This document shows, in pieces, positions 19,821 through 29,900 of a DNA stretch of 64,000 nucleotides. The stretch comes from Crithidia fasciculata (lineage: Eukaryota; Euglenozoa; Kinetoplastea; Trypanosomatida; Trypanosomatidae): the NCBI GenBank assembly GCA_000331325.2, contig CM003430.1, forward strand, positions 1,101,501-1,165,500, read 5' to 3'. Below the pieces are notes generated by a model. It was not told the origin of the DNA. It saw nothing but the letters and a program-made list of their open reading frames with translations, and did not search any database. The position numbers and the translations under genes were made by a program. How positions within the stretch are numbered: position 1 is the stretch's first letter; the number at the start of each line of letters is the position of its first letter.

Positions 19821-22311
19821 CCGTTTTACTCACCCCGTCAGCGGTGGCATTCATAAGACGGTTGCCTTTTGCCCCCGCCGCCTCCTCCTCTACGATCTCA
19901 TGCGTGGCGCAGGGCAGGTGTACGTCCGTGACGCTCTGCGTGGAGCGGCGCCGTGCCGCACTCGCAGCCGGAGAGCGCACCGAATAACCCGCGACGGACT
20001 CAAAGTTGCCAATCGTGACACTGCGATGCAGCAGCGTGCTGGCCTGGGATTCATCACCGAGGCGCTGGCGGAAGAGGGAGTCGGGGAGAAGAGTGCGCGA
20101 CACACGCGCCGGCAGCGTGGCTGAGCGTGCACCCGTGAGAGCGTAGTAGCGGTCCCGATCGGTGGGCTGGAGATCGGGGCTGAACCAAAACACAAAAGCG
20201 CCGTCGATCGGCGCCGTCCAGTGCGACCCGTTCGGCAAGGCAAAGCGCTCACCGGGCAGCACCCACCCAAACCACTCCACGTCGTGATGTGCGCCGACGA
20301 GAGCGAAAGGGACGTTGCGGGAAACGCGGCCGCCGCGCTGCAGCGTCTCGGTACAACACGACGGCCACGGCAGCGCAGCGCTGAAGTGGAGCGTCGTCTT
20401 GGCCAGCTGACGCTCGCTGCGGCGCAGTCCTTGCGTTGGATAGGGGATCAGCACCTCGCGCACCACAACAGCGTGCCCCACCTGCCCCTTCGCGTTTGTT
20501 TCCTGCCGGCGCTCGTATACGGCAAAGCCGCCAAACACCTGAAAAAGGAGCGTGCAATCGAGCGGGGCAACATCGTGTGTTGTGTTGCAGCTCGCCATTA
20601 GACTCATGCTCGCATGGGCACTCTGCAAGGCGCGGGCGGCATTCTTGCGCCGCTGCCGTGCACCCAGTGCTGCGCAGAGCGGGTGAAGAAAAGTCATGTA
20701 CGTGCTCTCCGACACGGCAGCAACGTTGGGAAGCAGCTCACCCTCGTCGCTCCAGGAAGGCGAGGTGGTGCCGGCTGTCTGGTGATCGCCGCCCTTTGAG
20801 CACACTGCCGTGCTGCTGCGCGACTTCTTGCACAGCACGCACAGCTCTGCGAAGGCGTAGCGACGGGCACCGGGGTTCAACGACACCGTCTCGGCCGCGT
20901 TGGGCAGGCGAAGCAGATCGTAGTCACCGAGAACAAAGGGAAAGCGGTGGATCGGCGTGGGGCGGTGCAAATCCTGTAACGTGCGGTCCACCGTCGTGAG
21001 CGACGGACGCGTCAGCGGATCGAGAGAGAGCAGCTGCGCCGTGAAACTAACAAGGGTGCCGGTGTAGCCGCGGCGCTCCAAGTCGCGGCGCAGGCGCTTC
21101 CACACCGCATCGGGCGTCATGGCTGCAGCGTTGAAGGGCACTTCTTCCACGACACGCATGCGACGTGGACTCTGCAGCGAGGGTGAGGCTTTGGGACCGG
21201 CGTCGGTTGCGGGCAGCGGCGGGCTGACACGGCCAGCAGCCGAAAGGTAGACAAGAACGCCCATCGCCCAAACCGCGCGCTTAGCGGTGCCTGCGACGGT
21301 AGAAGGGTGCAGGTGCGGCGCACACACCTCCGGCGCACGGTGAAGCGCACGCTGCAGCTGCAGGGCGGAGGAACGAGCAGCCGAGCTGCCACGTCTCACA
21401 CCACCGGCGTGGCAATCCCCTTCTGCGTTGTCGTCTTCACCTTTCGCTGCGTGCTCCTCACTGGCGGAGGCACAGAGGAGGAAAAGCGGCGCGTCTTTCC
21501 CTTCCCCTGCTGCCGCTGCTGTCCGGCTCTCCCGATCTCCCTCACCCTCGAAGACAACGACCGAGTCGAGATGGGGTGCCGAAATAGCGGCGATGGCCTC
21601 CGACCGCTCGGCAATCGCGCTGCCGCTGCGCACGGTGAGCTGCGCTGCCGTCATGTGGTGCAACAGCGTCAGCAGAAGACTCTCTGGGATCGTTTGTCCG
21701 GCCTTCTCCCACGTAGCCGCCCACTGCCGGAGACTTAGCGGGTAGTAGGGCATCCACAGCACCGCCAAACTCAGCTGCACTCCAGGGCGTTGGTAGACGT
21801 ACTCCTGGAGGGAGAGAATCGGCACACAGAAGGCTGACGTGTTCACTGCTGCGCAGGCGGCGCGCGCAGTGGCGTGCTGTACCACACACCTGAATTGCGA
21901 GTCCGTCAGGCAGGGCCAAGGTGTGGCGCGGAGGTGGTCAGGAAGACGGAGCGCGGCATCCTTGTCGCGCAGCAGCCCTGCGTAGGTCAGGGCACTGCGC
22001 CACAGATCTTGCCGTCCACTTGTCGAGAGCGCGTCCTTTTTCAGGGCTGCAAGTTCGCTATCCTCGTTGGTACCAGCGCCAGCAACGAGAGAAACCACAG
22101 GCTCCCCCCCATCTATCTCTGTGTCATTGGTGAAGGAAACTGCGGCGTACACCTTCGCAATGAGACCGTTGCGCTGCAGCGCCGCTCGGTGGCATGGCGG
22201 TGCAGCACTGAGGGTGCGCAGGTCGAGACTGGTCTGCGCTGCTGGGCGAAAGAAGATGCTGTGCTCGCTGATGTGGTGGATGGCATCAAGGAGCGTGCGC
22301 GTTGTCGTCAT
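19579..22311 (-). CDS. Degenerate protein-kinase-like protein, 5' part
   Basis: A 910-codon frame whose last 80 or so codons are probably out of the true frame. About residues 150-450 resemble the C-lobe of a protein kinase: a hinge-like LAVLWMPYYPLSLRQW, a helix ESLLLTLLHHMTAAQL, an APEVCAP at about 328 in the place of the APE motif, KRAVWAMGVLVYLSAAGR for subdomain IX, and LLSLDPLTRPSL for subdomain XI. I see no HRD or DFG motif and no glycine loop, so it is likely a pseudokinase. Residues 460-760 form a further unrecognised region (for example EWFGWVLPGERFALPNG). The start is the ATG at 22311; a pyrimidine run near 22434-22446 and an AG near 22416-22415 lie upstream. The end changes from ordinary sequence to Cys/Arg/Gly-rich junk after a Gly7 run, where a second open frame takes over. 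Confidence 0.7.
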   Translation of the reverse strand: MTTTRTLLDAIHHISEHSIFFRPAAQTSLDLRTLSAAPPCHRAALQRNGLIAKVYAAVSFTNDTEIDGGEPVVSLVAGAGTNEDSELAALKKDALSTSGRQDLWRSALTYAGLLRDKDAALRLPDHLRATPWPCLTDSQFRCVVQHATARAACAAVNTSAFCVPILSLQEYVYQRPGVQLSLAVLWMPYYPLSLRQWAATWEKAGQTIPESLLLTLLHHMTAAQLTVRSGSAIAERSEAIAAISAPHLDSVVVFEGEGDRESRTAAAAGEGKDAPLFLLCASASEEHAAKGEDDNAEGDCHAGGVRRGSSAARSSALQLQRALHRAPEVCAPHLHPSTVAGTAKRAVWAMGVLVYLSAAGRVSPPLPATDAGPKASPSLQSPRRMRVVEEVPFNAAAMTPDAVWKRLRRDLERRGYTGTLVSFTAQLLSLDPLTRPSLTTVDRTLQDLHRPTPIHRFPFVLGDYDLLRLPNAAETVSLNPGARRYAFAELCVLCKKSRSSTAVCSKGGDHQTAGTTSPSWSDEGELLPNVAAVSESTYMTFLHPLCAALGARQRRKNAARALQSAHASMSLMASCNTTHDVAPLDCTLLFQVFGGFAVYERRQETNAKGQVGHAVVVREVLIPYPTQGLRRSERQLAKTTLHFSAALPWPSCCTETLQRGGRVSRNVPFALVGAHHDVEWFGWVLPGERFALPNGSHWTAPIDGAFVFWFSPDLQPTDRDRYYALTGARSATLPARVSRTLLPDSLFRQRLGDESQASTLLHRSVTIGNFESVAGYSVRSPAASAARRRSTQSVTDVHLPCATHEIVEEEAAGAKGNRLMNATADGVSKTGDGGGGGGGVARCIAAEWTAASQQRHASTPVAVVSRRRCCRCRCVYGSCGGEGESEGGGRGQSRRLRRKDSGPGSAAYPP

Positions 22312-24859
22312 TGCAAAGTATTTGTGTGCTGTTGACGGTGTAAACGGTAGTGAAGGTTAGGTCGAAGAAAGAGGCAAGCTACGGTATCGTTTACGCGATG
22401 GAAGTACCGAACCTCTACGGCAAGCCACACACAGAAAAAAAAAAAGATGTAGTGAAACAGAGGAAGAATCTAGGAAAAAAAAATGACTCTCAAGAAAAAA
22501 AATCTATTTTCAGCTAGAATCTAAAAGCGCAATGTAGGCGTTACTGTATGAAGGTGTGCAGGAAAGAGAAAAAAAACACGAAAAAAAACATCAAAGTGCG
22601 ATCTGCAAATTTATAAAAGGGATTGCTGCTGTGAGCGCTTGCATGCGCTGTAAAGCAAACAAAAAAAGAAGTGAGAGAGAGAGAGAGAGAGAAGAAAGGG
22701 GAGAAATAAAGGTCGAAGTAGAGGCGCCGGATGTAACCCAGTAACGTACACAGGAAGGATCCAGGCAGCTGTGCGAGGCTACAAAGATTCCAGCCTTCGC
22801 ATCACGCAAAACAGCTTCATTTTCCCGGTGCGTCTTTCCCTCCTTGCCGCAAGCAAAAAAGGCAGAGAGACAACACATTGAGACGGAGGGGTAAAAATGG
22901 GCATCCTTCCTACTCAAAATACGAGAGTCAGCGGGCGGTGTTCGACACCCGCTAGACAACCCGCGTCGAAGGCCTTTGGCGACGAAAACACAGAAGCGGC
23001 AGCACGACACAAAACTGTGCTGCTCGCCCGACTCGCTTCTTCGCTGCTGCAGAGAGAACAGAAGGAGGCAGGGGCATAGTACGCATGAGAACGCATCGAA
23101 GCGGCTGAGAAGCGTGCATCATCTCAGCACTCTCTCATACTGCCAGTCGTCAGCACTTTGCGACTCACCAAATCGCTATTTATTTGTTGATCTTTTCTTT
23201 TTTTTTTTGTTTGTATCCGACACATCAGTCTTACTCTGTTGCCGTCCCTCCTCAAATTTCGTTTCCTCTTCTCCATGTACCTCAACGAAGAGGCAGTGGA
23301 TTGTCCAACCAAAGAGGAGAAACGAAAGAAAAAAAAATGAGGACGTCACAACCTCAGCGCGAGGATGAAGGAGCGAGTAAACGGCAAAGCGAGAGGGACA
23401 CAGAAAAAAGAAACAGAGAGTTTAGAATAAAAAACCAGATCACAACTCGAAGAAACAAAAGAAGGGAACACAACAAAGTGGAAGGAAAAAGAAAAAACAA
23501 ATGAGAAGAAGGCTGCATCATCTCAAGCCCATGCAGTGCCTTCACAAACCTTTCATCATAACAAGCAAAGAAAAGAAAAGATAACAGCACAAAAAAGCAC
23601 AGCGACAACAGCACAGAAAGAGGGAAAAAACAAAAGCGCCGCTGAGCTCATTGAGCACATAAAATAAAATAAAACAATCGGGAGAGGAACAAAGAGATAT
23701 ACACACACACACACAATCAAAGTGTTTTTGACGTGCCGACTTCTTCACTTTTTTTTTCCTTTTGGCACTGCGGTGTGTTGTCCTTCTTTTGAACTCATAA
23801 GCAACACTCCACTTTCTCTATTCTTGCTTTTTCTTTCAATTTTAACAACTCGCTCTTCGAATGTCTCATCAAACAACAAGCATAAGTCTCCGTTTTTCTA
23901 TTCATCTTTTTAGGGGCATCTTCACTCGCATCCGCCTCACTCTTCTCTTCTCTTCTTTTCTCTTCTCTCTCCCGCAATGCGGGCTTTCGCCAACTTCTAA
24001 TCACCGCATAGCACGCAAAAAAAGTTCTTTCCATTTCGTTGAGGTGAAGACTCAGATAAAGACGTTCGTGAACAACAGTCGGTGCGAACCTTCAATTGCT
24101 TGACGGTTCATCGGGAACAACAACAACTACAAAAAGAACAGTTCACGGTACCAGCAGCACCGTAGTGCACAAACAGAGTACCTGTTTCCTGTGGATGCAT
24201 TTCCATTCTGTGGAAAAAAACTGCTCGTTTTCGAATTTTCCTTACGCCTTCAAAACGAGAAATTTCCCCTCTTTATTTATTGACGATGCACAGGATGAAT
24301 CAGAGAGGAGGAGAGAGAAGAATAGGCGTGGAGGTGACATCAGCGGCGGCGCAACCTAAACGGCAGACGCAACGACAGTATAAGAACAGAAAAAGAAGAA
24401 AAAAAAGGAGAAAAACAGAGTGAAACCAGAAAAAGAAAAAAACTCGATGAGAAGTCTTTGAAAGAAAAGCAAATGGGATGCTATCCCGTCTCCCACGTAC
24501 GGTGCGGCGCCACAGAAGACGCCACAGGGTAGTTTGGCATGTATATAAATGGGAAGGCAACGCGTACCCTCTCGAGTCCCACTTTTTTTGTTGTGGGGTG
24601 GAAGGGGGGTTGATTTGTCAGCATCACAAAAAACGGAGCGCATAACAGCGGCAAGCAAGGACTCGTGCAAAAACAGACGCACACACACAAGCACTCAGCT
24701 CAGCGCTTCTGATCAACCGGTGAGATAAAAGGGCTTGATAGTGCTTTACATTTCAGCTCAGCATCAAATCAGAAAAAGCAACGAAACGGAGTCGACACGC
24801 GTGGCGTAACTGTTCGTCGGTGTGTGCATCTGCGCACGGTCATCATCTTCCTTGTCCGC
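22312..24859. other. Long spacer between Rab1 and the kinase-like gene
   Basis: About 2.5 kb of low-complexity DNA with several A-runs, an (AC)n repeat at 23699-23714 and a GA repeat near 22675-22692. Most of it is purine-rich on the plus strand, but about 23716-24060 is pyrimidine-rich there, a local reversal. No supported gene or RNA. Confidence 0.6.
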
Positions 24860-25465
24860 TTAGCAGCACCCGTCGTCCTTCTTCTGCGGCTGTGGGTTGC
24901 CCACGTTCGGCCGCGGAGCCCCCTTCGCCTGCTCACCGCTGACGGCGAGGCGTGCCTTGATGTCCGACGCCATGCGAATGAAGGCCTCCTCGACGTTCGT
25001 GGAATTCTTCGCACTCGTCTCGAGGAACGGGATGCCGAGAGAGTCGGCGAAGTCCTGCGCCATCTGCGTGTCCACCGCCTTCTTGGTCACCAAGTCGCAC
25101 TTGTTGCCGACGAGAATCTTGTTCACGTTCTCGCTCGCGTACTTCTCAATCTCGCTCAGCCACGTCTTGACGTTGTTGAAGCTCTCCATGTCGGTCGTGT
25201 CGTACACGATGATGATGCCATGAGCACCGCGGTAGTAGCTACTCGTGATGGTGCGGAAGCGCTCCTGACCCGCGGTATCCCAAATCTGCAGCTTGATCAC
25301 CTTGCTGTCGAGGTTCAGCGTGCGGATCTTGAAGTCGACGCCGATGGTGGAGATGTAGCTATCCGTGTAGCTGTCATCGGCAAAGCGGAGCAGCAGGCAG
25401 GACTTACCCACACCGCTGTCGCCGATGAGCAGCAGCTTGAAGAGGTAGTCGTACTCGGCGGTCAT
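24860..25465 (-). CDS. RAB1: Small GTPase Rab1
   Basis: A 201-residue Rab GTPase that controls ER-to-Golgi vesicle traffic. All nucleotide-binding motifs are intact: GDSGVGKS (15-22), the switch I Thr40 in [23 protein letters not shown] (62-70), NKCD (121-124) and ETSAK (149-153). The effector region [13 protein letters not shown] is that of the Rab1/Rab8/Rab10 group, and the N-terminus [18 protein letters not shown] matches Rab1. The C-terminus ends in CC, the double geranylgeranylation site for membrane attachment. Length is normal. An acceptor (TTTCTCTTAG, AG at 25532-25531) precedes the ATG by 65 bases. Confidence 0.97.
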   Translation of the reverse strand: MTAEYDYLFKLLLIGDSGVGKSCLLLRFADDSYTDSYISTIGVDFKIRTLNLDSKVIKLQIWDTAGQERFRTITSSYYRGAHGIIIVYDTTDMESFNNVKTWLSEIEKYASENVNKILVGNKCDLVTKKAVDTQMAQDFADSLGIPFLETSAKNSTNVEEAFIRMASDIKARLAVSGEQAKGAPRPNVGNPQPQKKDDGCC

Positions 25466-26542
25466 CTTTCTTGTTGGTTTCTGCTTGTTGAAGGAGTGAT
25501 GCGAAGGCGAAAATTGCGGTTGAAGTATAACTAAGAGAAATGATGGACGTCACGAAAGGAAAGAAAAGCTGTCAGCGCACAGAGAGACACACACACTCGC
25601 GGAGAGACAGGAGAGCTTGTATAAAGGCTGCAGTACAACACGTACAGAAAAACTATAATAAAATAAGAGAAGCGAGTCTGAAATACGAGAGTGAGGGACT
25701 CGAATAATGACGGTGAATAACAGCAAATTTGGAAGCAAAATAGTAATAGAAGAGAGGAAGCTGAGCGATACAAAACTGATAGTTGGCACATGTGAAAGTG
25801 GTCAAGTATGAATAGAAGATGGAAAGGACATATAAGAGAAATAAACGAAGAAGAACATACGGAGAAAGAGAAGTGGACGACATCCTCAACAAAATAGCAA
25901 GACAAGTGTACTGCATCCGCAACGTCGAGCAAACTCAAGCCGCGAGAAGACTCAGTAGTCCTCTCAACAACATGCACAGCATATCCCCAATCCTCATCTC
26001 GAATGTGTATTTGCAAAGGGGTCGTATAGATGCGGTGAGCGACTTTATATCAAACTGATCTTAGCGTTTGTTCAAAAAAAAAAAAACAGTTATCACAATT
26101 TTTCCCTTTGAATTTCTTCCCTTTCTTTCGTCGTGCATGATACCCCTGAAAAGGCTCATCGGCCGCAAAGAAGAACGGTAGGGAAATAGAATGGTGAAGG
26201 AAAAAAAAAAAGTCTCAAAGGAGAAAGAAAAGAGAGATAATCAGGAACGAAGAGAAGTGTGCGTAGTCCACGGATATAAGAAACTCATCTTTCGTTGTAT
26301 AATTTGACGTTTTAACACAGTCTGTCTTTTCTTTCTATCAACGTGAATATAAAGACGAGGAAAGGGAAACCGGAGTCAAGAGTAGGAGAGACAACGCTTT
26401 CTCATCGTACGGTCATGTCTTCGAAAAAGAAAAGCAACTGATCTCTCTGCCAAAGTGGCTGAGTAACACACACAAACACACACACACGCCTGCGTACTGC
26501 ATTGGCACCGCAAACGAGTGGGCTACAAACTCTTTTTCCTTC
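25466..26542. other. Spacer between first A/B-barrel gene and Rab1
   Basis: Holds the Rab1 acceptor and A-runs near 26073-26084 and 26201-26211. The rest is low-complexity purine-rich (plus) DNA without a gene. Confidence 0.6.
25531..25568 (-). promoter_or_regulatory. Predicted spliced-leader acceptor of Rab1
   Basis: Minus-strand CTTTTCTTTCCTTTCG tract, then ATTTCTCTTAG with AG at 25532-25531. Confidence 0.65.
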
Positions 26543-26929
26543 TCACAGCTGTGACTTGATGTTCACGAAGTCCACCACCGTCGGCGGACGCTCCGCCTTG
26601 CTGAGGAGAAAGTTCGCGAGGGCGAGGTGTGACGGGTGCGTCTGGTAGACCTTCAGGTAGTTCCCGTTCTGGTGGCGGCTGAAGAGGGCGTGTGTGTTGC
26701 CGTCCGGCGACTCCGTCTTCTTTGGGTAGGCGTTCATATCGTTGGCGCCGAAGTGCAGCTCAATGAGCCCGGGCACGTCAAGACGCACGCGCTTTAGCAG
26801 CGTCTCCAGCTGTGCCTTGTCAAGGGGGCCCTTCAGCTTCATGTGAACGCAGTGGCAAACGGAGTTGATGGACGGGTCAACCGACTGCTGGCGCTCCTCG
26901 GGGACAGCGCTGACGGCATCAATTTCCAT
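26543..26929 (-). CDS. Divergent stress-responsive A/B-barrel (Dabb) protein, tandem copy 1
   Basis: A 128-residue member of the dimeric alpha/beta-barrel family, the most divergent of four tandem copies. Shared landmarks are VPGLIELHFG, NTHALFSRH (about 78-86) and THPSHLALANFL. It has a longer, Glu/Ser-rich N-terminus (MEIDAVSAVPEERQQ) and lacks the APPLRME end of the other three, having PPTVVDFVNIKSQL instead. Dabb domains form dimers in a range of small proteins, including stress-induced plant proteins and some enzymes; the substrate here is unknown. A CAG at 26953-26951 is followed directly by ten A's in the leader before the ATG. Confidence 0.82.
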   Translation of the reverse strand: MEIDAVSAVPEERQQSVDPSINSVCHCVHMKLKGPLDKAQLETLLKRVRLDVPGLIELHFGANDMNAYPKKTESPDGNTHALFSRHQNGNYLKVYQTHPSHLALANFLLSKAERPPTVVDFVNIKSQL

Positions 26930-27859
26930 CTTGTATATCGTTTTTTTTTTCTGATTTAGTGTTGTGTTATAGTTTACGGAGTGTGGAATAGAACTCGACG
27001 AGTAACGGTGTTACTAAAGCGAGTGGTAGTGAAAGTCTTCGCAGCGTCTAACGACGAAAGTTGTAGCGTGACTGTGTAGGGTAGTGTGTGCGGAGAACAC
27101 GTGTTTCGTTCTGCGGGTGTGCGGGTGGGGAAGAGGATAAGATAAAAGGAGAGCGAGAGCGACTTCCGTGAAGCGGCGTCGAAGGAGCATTTACGACTTC
27201 ATACTTTTGCGTGTCCGAAAAACAACCTTTTTTTTCTGGCTTGGCACCTAATCGGCAATTGCGTCCGTGCACTGCCTGAGATCCCGTTAACATCATCCTC
27301 CTCTCAACCAACAACACTCTACGTCACCAGCGGCGCACCTCTGCGTTCATTGTACCGCACGTATCTTCTCATCCTTTTTTTGTTGTTGTTGGTGTGCGAC
27401 AGCTGACGCACGCGGACGCACCAAAGTCACACACGCACATCAAGAGACAGAGAGCAAAATGAAAAATCTCACAAGACCAAATATAAAAAAAGGCGGTAAT
27501 GTGGTCCGTAGTTCTTTTGTGTTTTTTCCTGCAAAAAGCGGGTAACAAGAGGCGAAGAGAAAAAAAGACGGAGGGAAAAGAATACAAGAGAGCAAGACGG
27601 CATGACACACATTGACCACACGCTCATGTGAGAGCTGGCAATCAACGCCTCCTCCCTCGTCTTCCACGCATCTTTTTTTTTCCTCTGCCCTGTTTCCTTT
27701 GCCCACGTTTCCGTTGTCTTCACTGACATTTGTCTCTCTTCAGTATTTGTTTTTGATGTTTCAGATGCCCATGAAGTGTTCAATGAAGACATCTTAGCGC
27801 CACTGCCAACAGCGACCAACAGAAAAGCGCTGCTGTACTCCTGCCGCAGCTCGACACCG
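26930..27859. other. Spacer between A/B-barrel copies 1 and 2
   Basis: Contains a T10 run on the plus strand at 26941-26950 (oligo(A) in the copy 1 leader) and a plus-strand pyrimidine-rich block at about 27660-27780 next to the copy 2 stop. No gene. Confidence 0.6.
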
Positions 27860-28195
27860 TTACAACTGGGAGTTGTAGATGTCGATCTCCATACGCAGCG
27901 GCGGTGCCGCGATGCACTTGAGGAAGCGCGCCTGCACCGCCTTGTGCGCCGGGTGATCGGCATAGATGTGCAACGACGCGGCATCCTTGTGCGTCGACAC
28001 AAGCGCGTGGGTGTAGCCGCGCGTGGCGTCCTGGTAGCCCTCCCACGCCGTGATGTTTTTGGCGTTCATGTTCACCGACAACAAGCCAGGAATGTTGGCC
28101 TGGCGCATCGCCTCGATGCCCTCCTGCAGCGCGTTGCCAGGAAACTCGGCGGCAAGCTTCTCGGCATCGAAGTTGAAGATGACGATGTGCTGCAT
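27860..28195 (-). CDS. Stress-responsive A/B-barrel (Dabb) protein, tandem copy 2
   Basis: A 111-residue single-domain Dabb protein. It starts MQHIVIFNFDAEKL, the first barrel strand, and contains IPGLLSVNM, WEGYQDATRGYTHALVSTHKD, the family core ADHPAHK, and ends in APPLRMEIDIYNSQL. It is clearly paralogous to copies 3 and 4. The frame is open upstream to 28399, but that part reads a pyrimidine tract. A CAG at 28214-28212 after that tract fixes the ATG at 28195, leaving a leader of only about 17 bases, fourteen of them A. The dimer probably binds a small hydrophobic or phenolic ligand or a protein; this is inferred from the fold only. Confidence 0.9.
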   Translation of the reverse strand: MQHIVIFNFDAEKLAAEFPGNALQEGIEAMRQANIPGLLSVNMNAKNITAWEGYQDATRGYTHALVSTHKDAASLHIYADHPAHKAVQARFLKCIAAPPLRMEIDIYNSQL

Positions 28196-28923
28196 GTTTT
28201 TTTTTTTTTTCCTGACGCGAAGAGCCAACAGATGAACAGGAAAGATGAGCGAGAGCGGAGACCGGGAAGGACAGATGGCGATGCTAGTGCGATAACAAAG
28301 CGAGTGTGGTCTTTTGAGAGAAAAGAAAGATTTAGGCGACAGAGAAAATAGCAGTGAATCAGAAATTGTGTGATCTGCGCAACAGCAGCGATGAAGCACG
28401 TCTCTATCGCTCTACTGCACCCATAAAGGGGAGGAAGAAGAAAAAGTCAACGTGGAAAAAGCGCTTCGCACTCCACTCCCCAACGGTAGTGCACACAGAC
28501 GTTATTCGCCTCTCTTCACACCAGCGACAGTTCACCGGCCAACAAGGAGTGAGCCGTAGCGCTGCCGTCGACAAACCGCCGACGGCCGTCTTCCACGTAT
28601 AACAGTAATTCACGTACGGCGTCGCTGCGGACGCTACAGCTCGAGGAAAAATCAGATGCGAAACATTAACGTTAGTTAAAAAGAAAAGAAAAGGGGTAGC
28701 GAATTGAACGAGGAGATACTTGTGTTGGCGCAACGCGGGTCCACTCGCTGCGTCGGCGACACGAAGGAGCGATAGAACACAATAATAAAACAGAAAAAAA
28801 TGAGACAACTTCTGCACTTAAGCAATAAAAGTGCGTCAACAACAAAAGCATCGCGTCGTAAAATGAATTAGAGGCTACCCAACTGGATACAGCACCGCGT
28901 CTAGTTCTTCCTTTCACTCTTTC
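28196..28923. other. Spacer between A/B-barrel copies 2 and 3
   Basis: Contains the copy 2 acceptor and the T14 run (28197-28210) that gives its mRNA an oligo(A) leader. No gene seen. Confidence 0.6.
28212..28262 (-). promoter_or_regulatory. Predicted spliced-leader acceptor of A/B-barrel copy 2
   Basis: Minus-strand tract TTCCCGGTCTCCGCTCTCGC and TCATCTTTCCTG, ending GCGTCAG, then GG and A14 directly before C-ATG. Confidence 0.65.
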
Positions 28924-29262
28924 CTACAACCGCGATGGCATCCAGTTGAGCTCCATCCGCAGCGGCGGTGCCGCCAAGCACTTGAAGACGCGCACCTGCA
29001 GCACGCGGTGGTCGGGGTGCACGGCAAAGACCTGCAGCGCCTTCGCATCGGTGTGGCGCGAGACAATGGCGTGGGTGTAGCCCTGCGTGGCGTCCTGGTA
29101 GCCCTCCCACGGGGTGATGTTGCGCTCGCTCACGTTGAAGTCGATGAGACCAGGGATCTTGGCCTTGCGCATCGTTTCGAAGGCCTCATGAAGACTGTTG
29201 CCGGGGAACTCCTCGGCCAGCTTCTTGCGGTCAAATTTAAAGAAGACAACGTGCTGCATCAT
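28924..29262 (-). CDS. Stress-responsive A/B-barrel (Dabb) protein, tandem copy 3
   Basis: A 112-residue Dabb protein beginning MMQHVVFFKFDRKKLAEEFPGN, with IPGLIDFNV, WEGYQDATQGYTHAIVSRHTD, AVHPDHRVLQ and the APPLRMEL end. It shares WEGYQDAT-GYTHA with copy 2, so the two are recent relative to copy 1. The first of two adjacent ATGs (29262, 29259) is taken; the open frame to 29469 is UTR. Role as for the other copies: fold clear, ligand unknown. Confidence 0.9.
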   Translation of the reverse strand: MMQHVVFFKFDRKKLAEEFPGNSLHEAFETMRKAKIPGLIDFNVSERNITPWEGYQDATQGYTHAIVSRHTDAKALQVFAVHPDHRVLQVRVFKCLAAPPLRMELNWMPSRL

Positions 29263-29900
29263 CTTTGCGAGGTTAAATGGAGAGGTGCAACAAAAATGAG
29301 GATATAAGTAGGTTAAGTCACAGCGCGACAAACGAAGACGATAAAGAAAACAAAAGCTTGTTGCGAAAAAGAGGGAAGCAGTGTCTGCGCCGCGATGTGG
29401 TGAAGCCATTAAGAGGCAGGTGTTTGTGAATTGGCGCGACAGCAGCACAGAATTCGCCAAAAGACGCAAGCGGGAAAGAGGAAGAAGGGAAGAGAGAGAG
29501 ACAGTAATGGTTACTGAATAGGAAGGCCAGATATACCTTCACAAGATGGATGACACTCGGGGCAGTTGCTCCTTGGCACCGTGGCCTCGTACCGGTAGAG
29601 GAGTGCGTTGGCACATGCAAATTAGTGTCTCAAGGGATACCACTTCACTCAACAGCGGAACTTCATTGCTTGACGTTCCAAGTTTGAAAGAGAAATAAAG
29701 AAGGAATAGAGCATGAAAGCTCGAAAAGAGGCACAAAAATGCGCGGAAACAAGGAGAACAAAAAGAGGAAAGAACAGAATGCACTACAAGATTCACAACA
29801 CAGATGTTAAAATTGTTTAAAAAAATGAAAAAAGGGGTGGAAGGGGGAGTGCAAGGACGCCCATTGCGCGGGTTGGCTGGCTGGGAGAAAAAAAAAACCT
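29263..29900. other. Spacer between A/B-barrel copies 3 and 4
   Basis: Low-complexity purine-rich (plus) DNA, with a pyrimidine-rich minus-strand stretch near 29695-29850. No gene. Confidence 0.55.

Noticed and set aside
24096-24359. An 87-codon plus ORF in the Rab1 spacer
   Set aside because: It begins with TTG, not ATG, and has no domain or splice-like signal.
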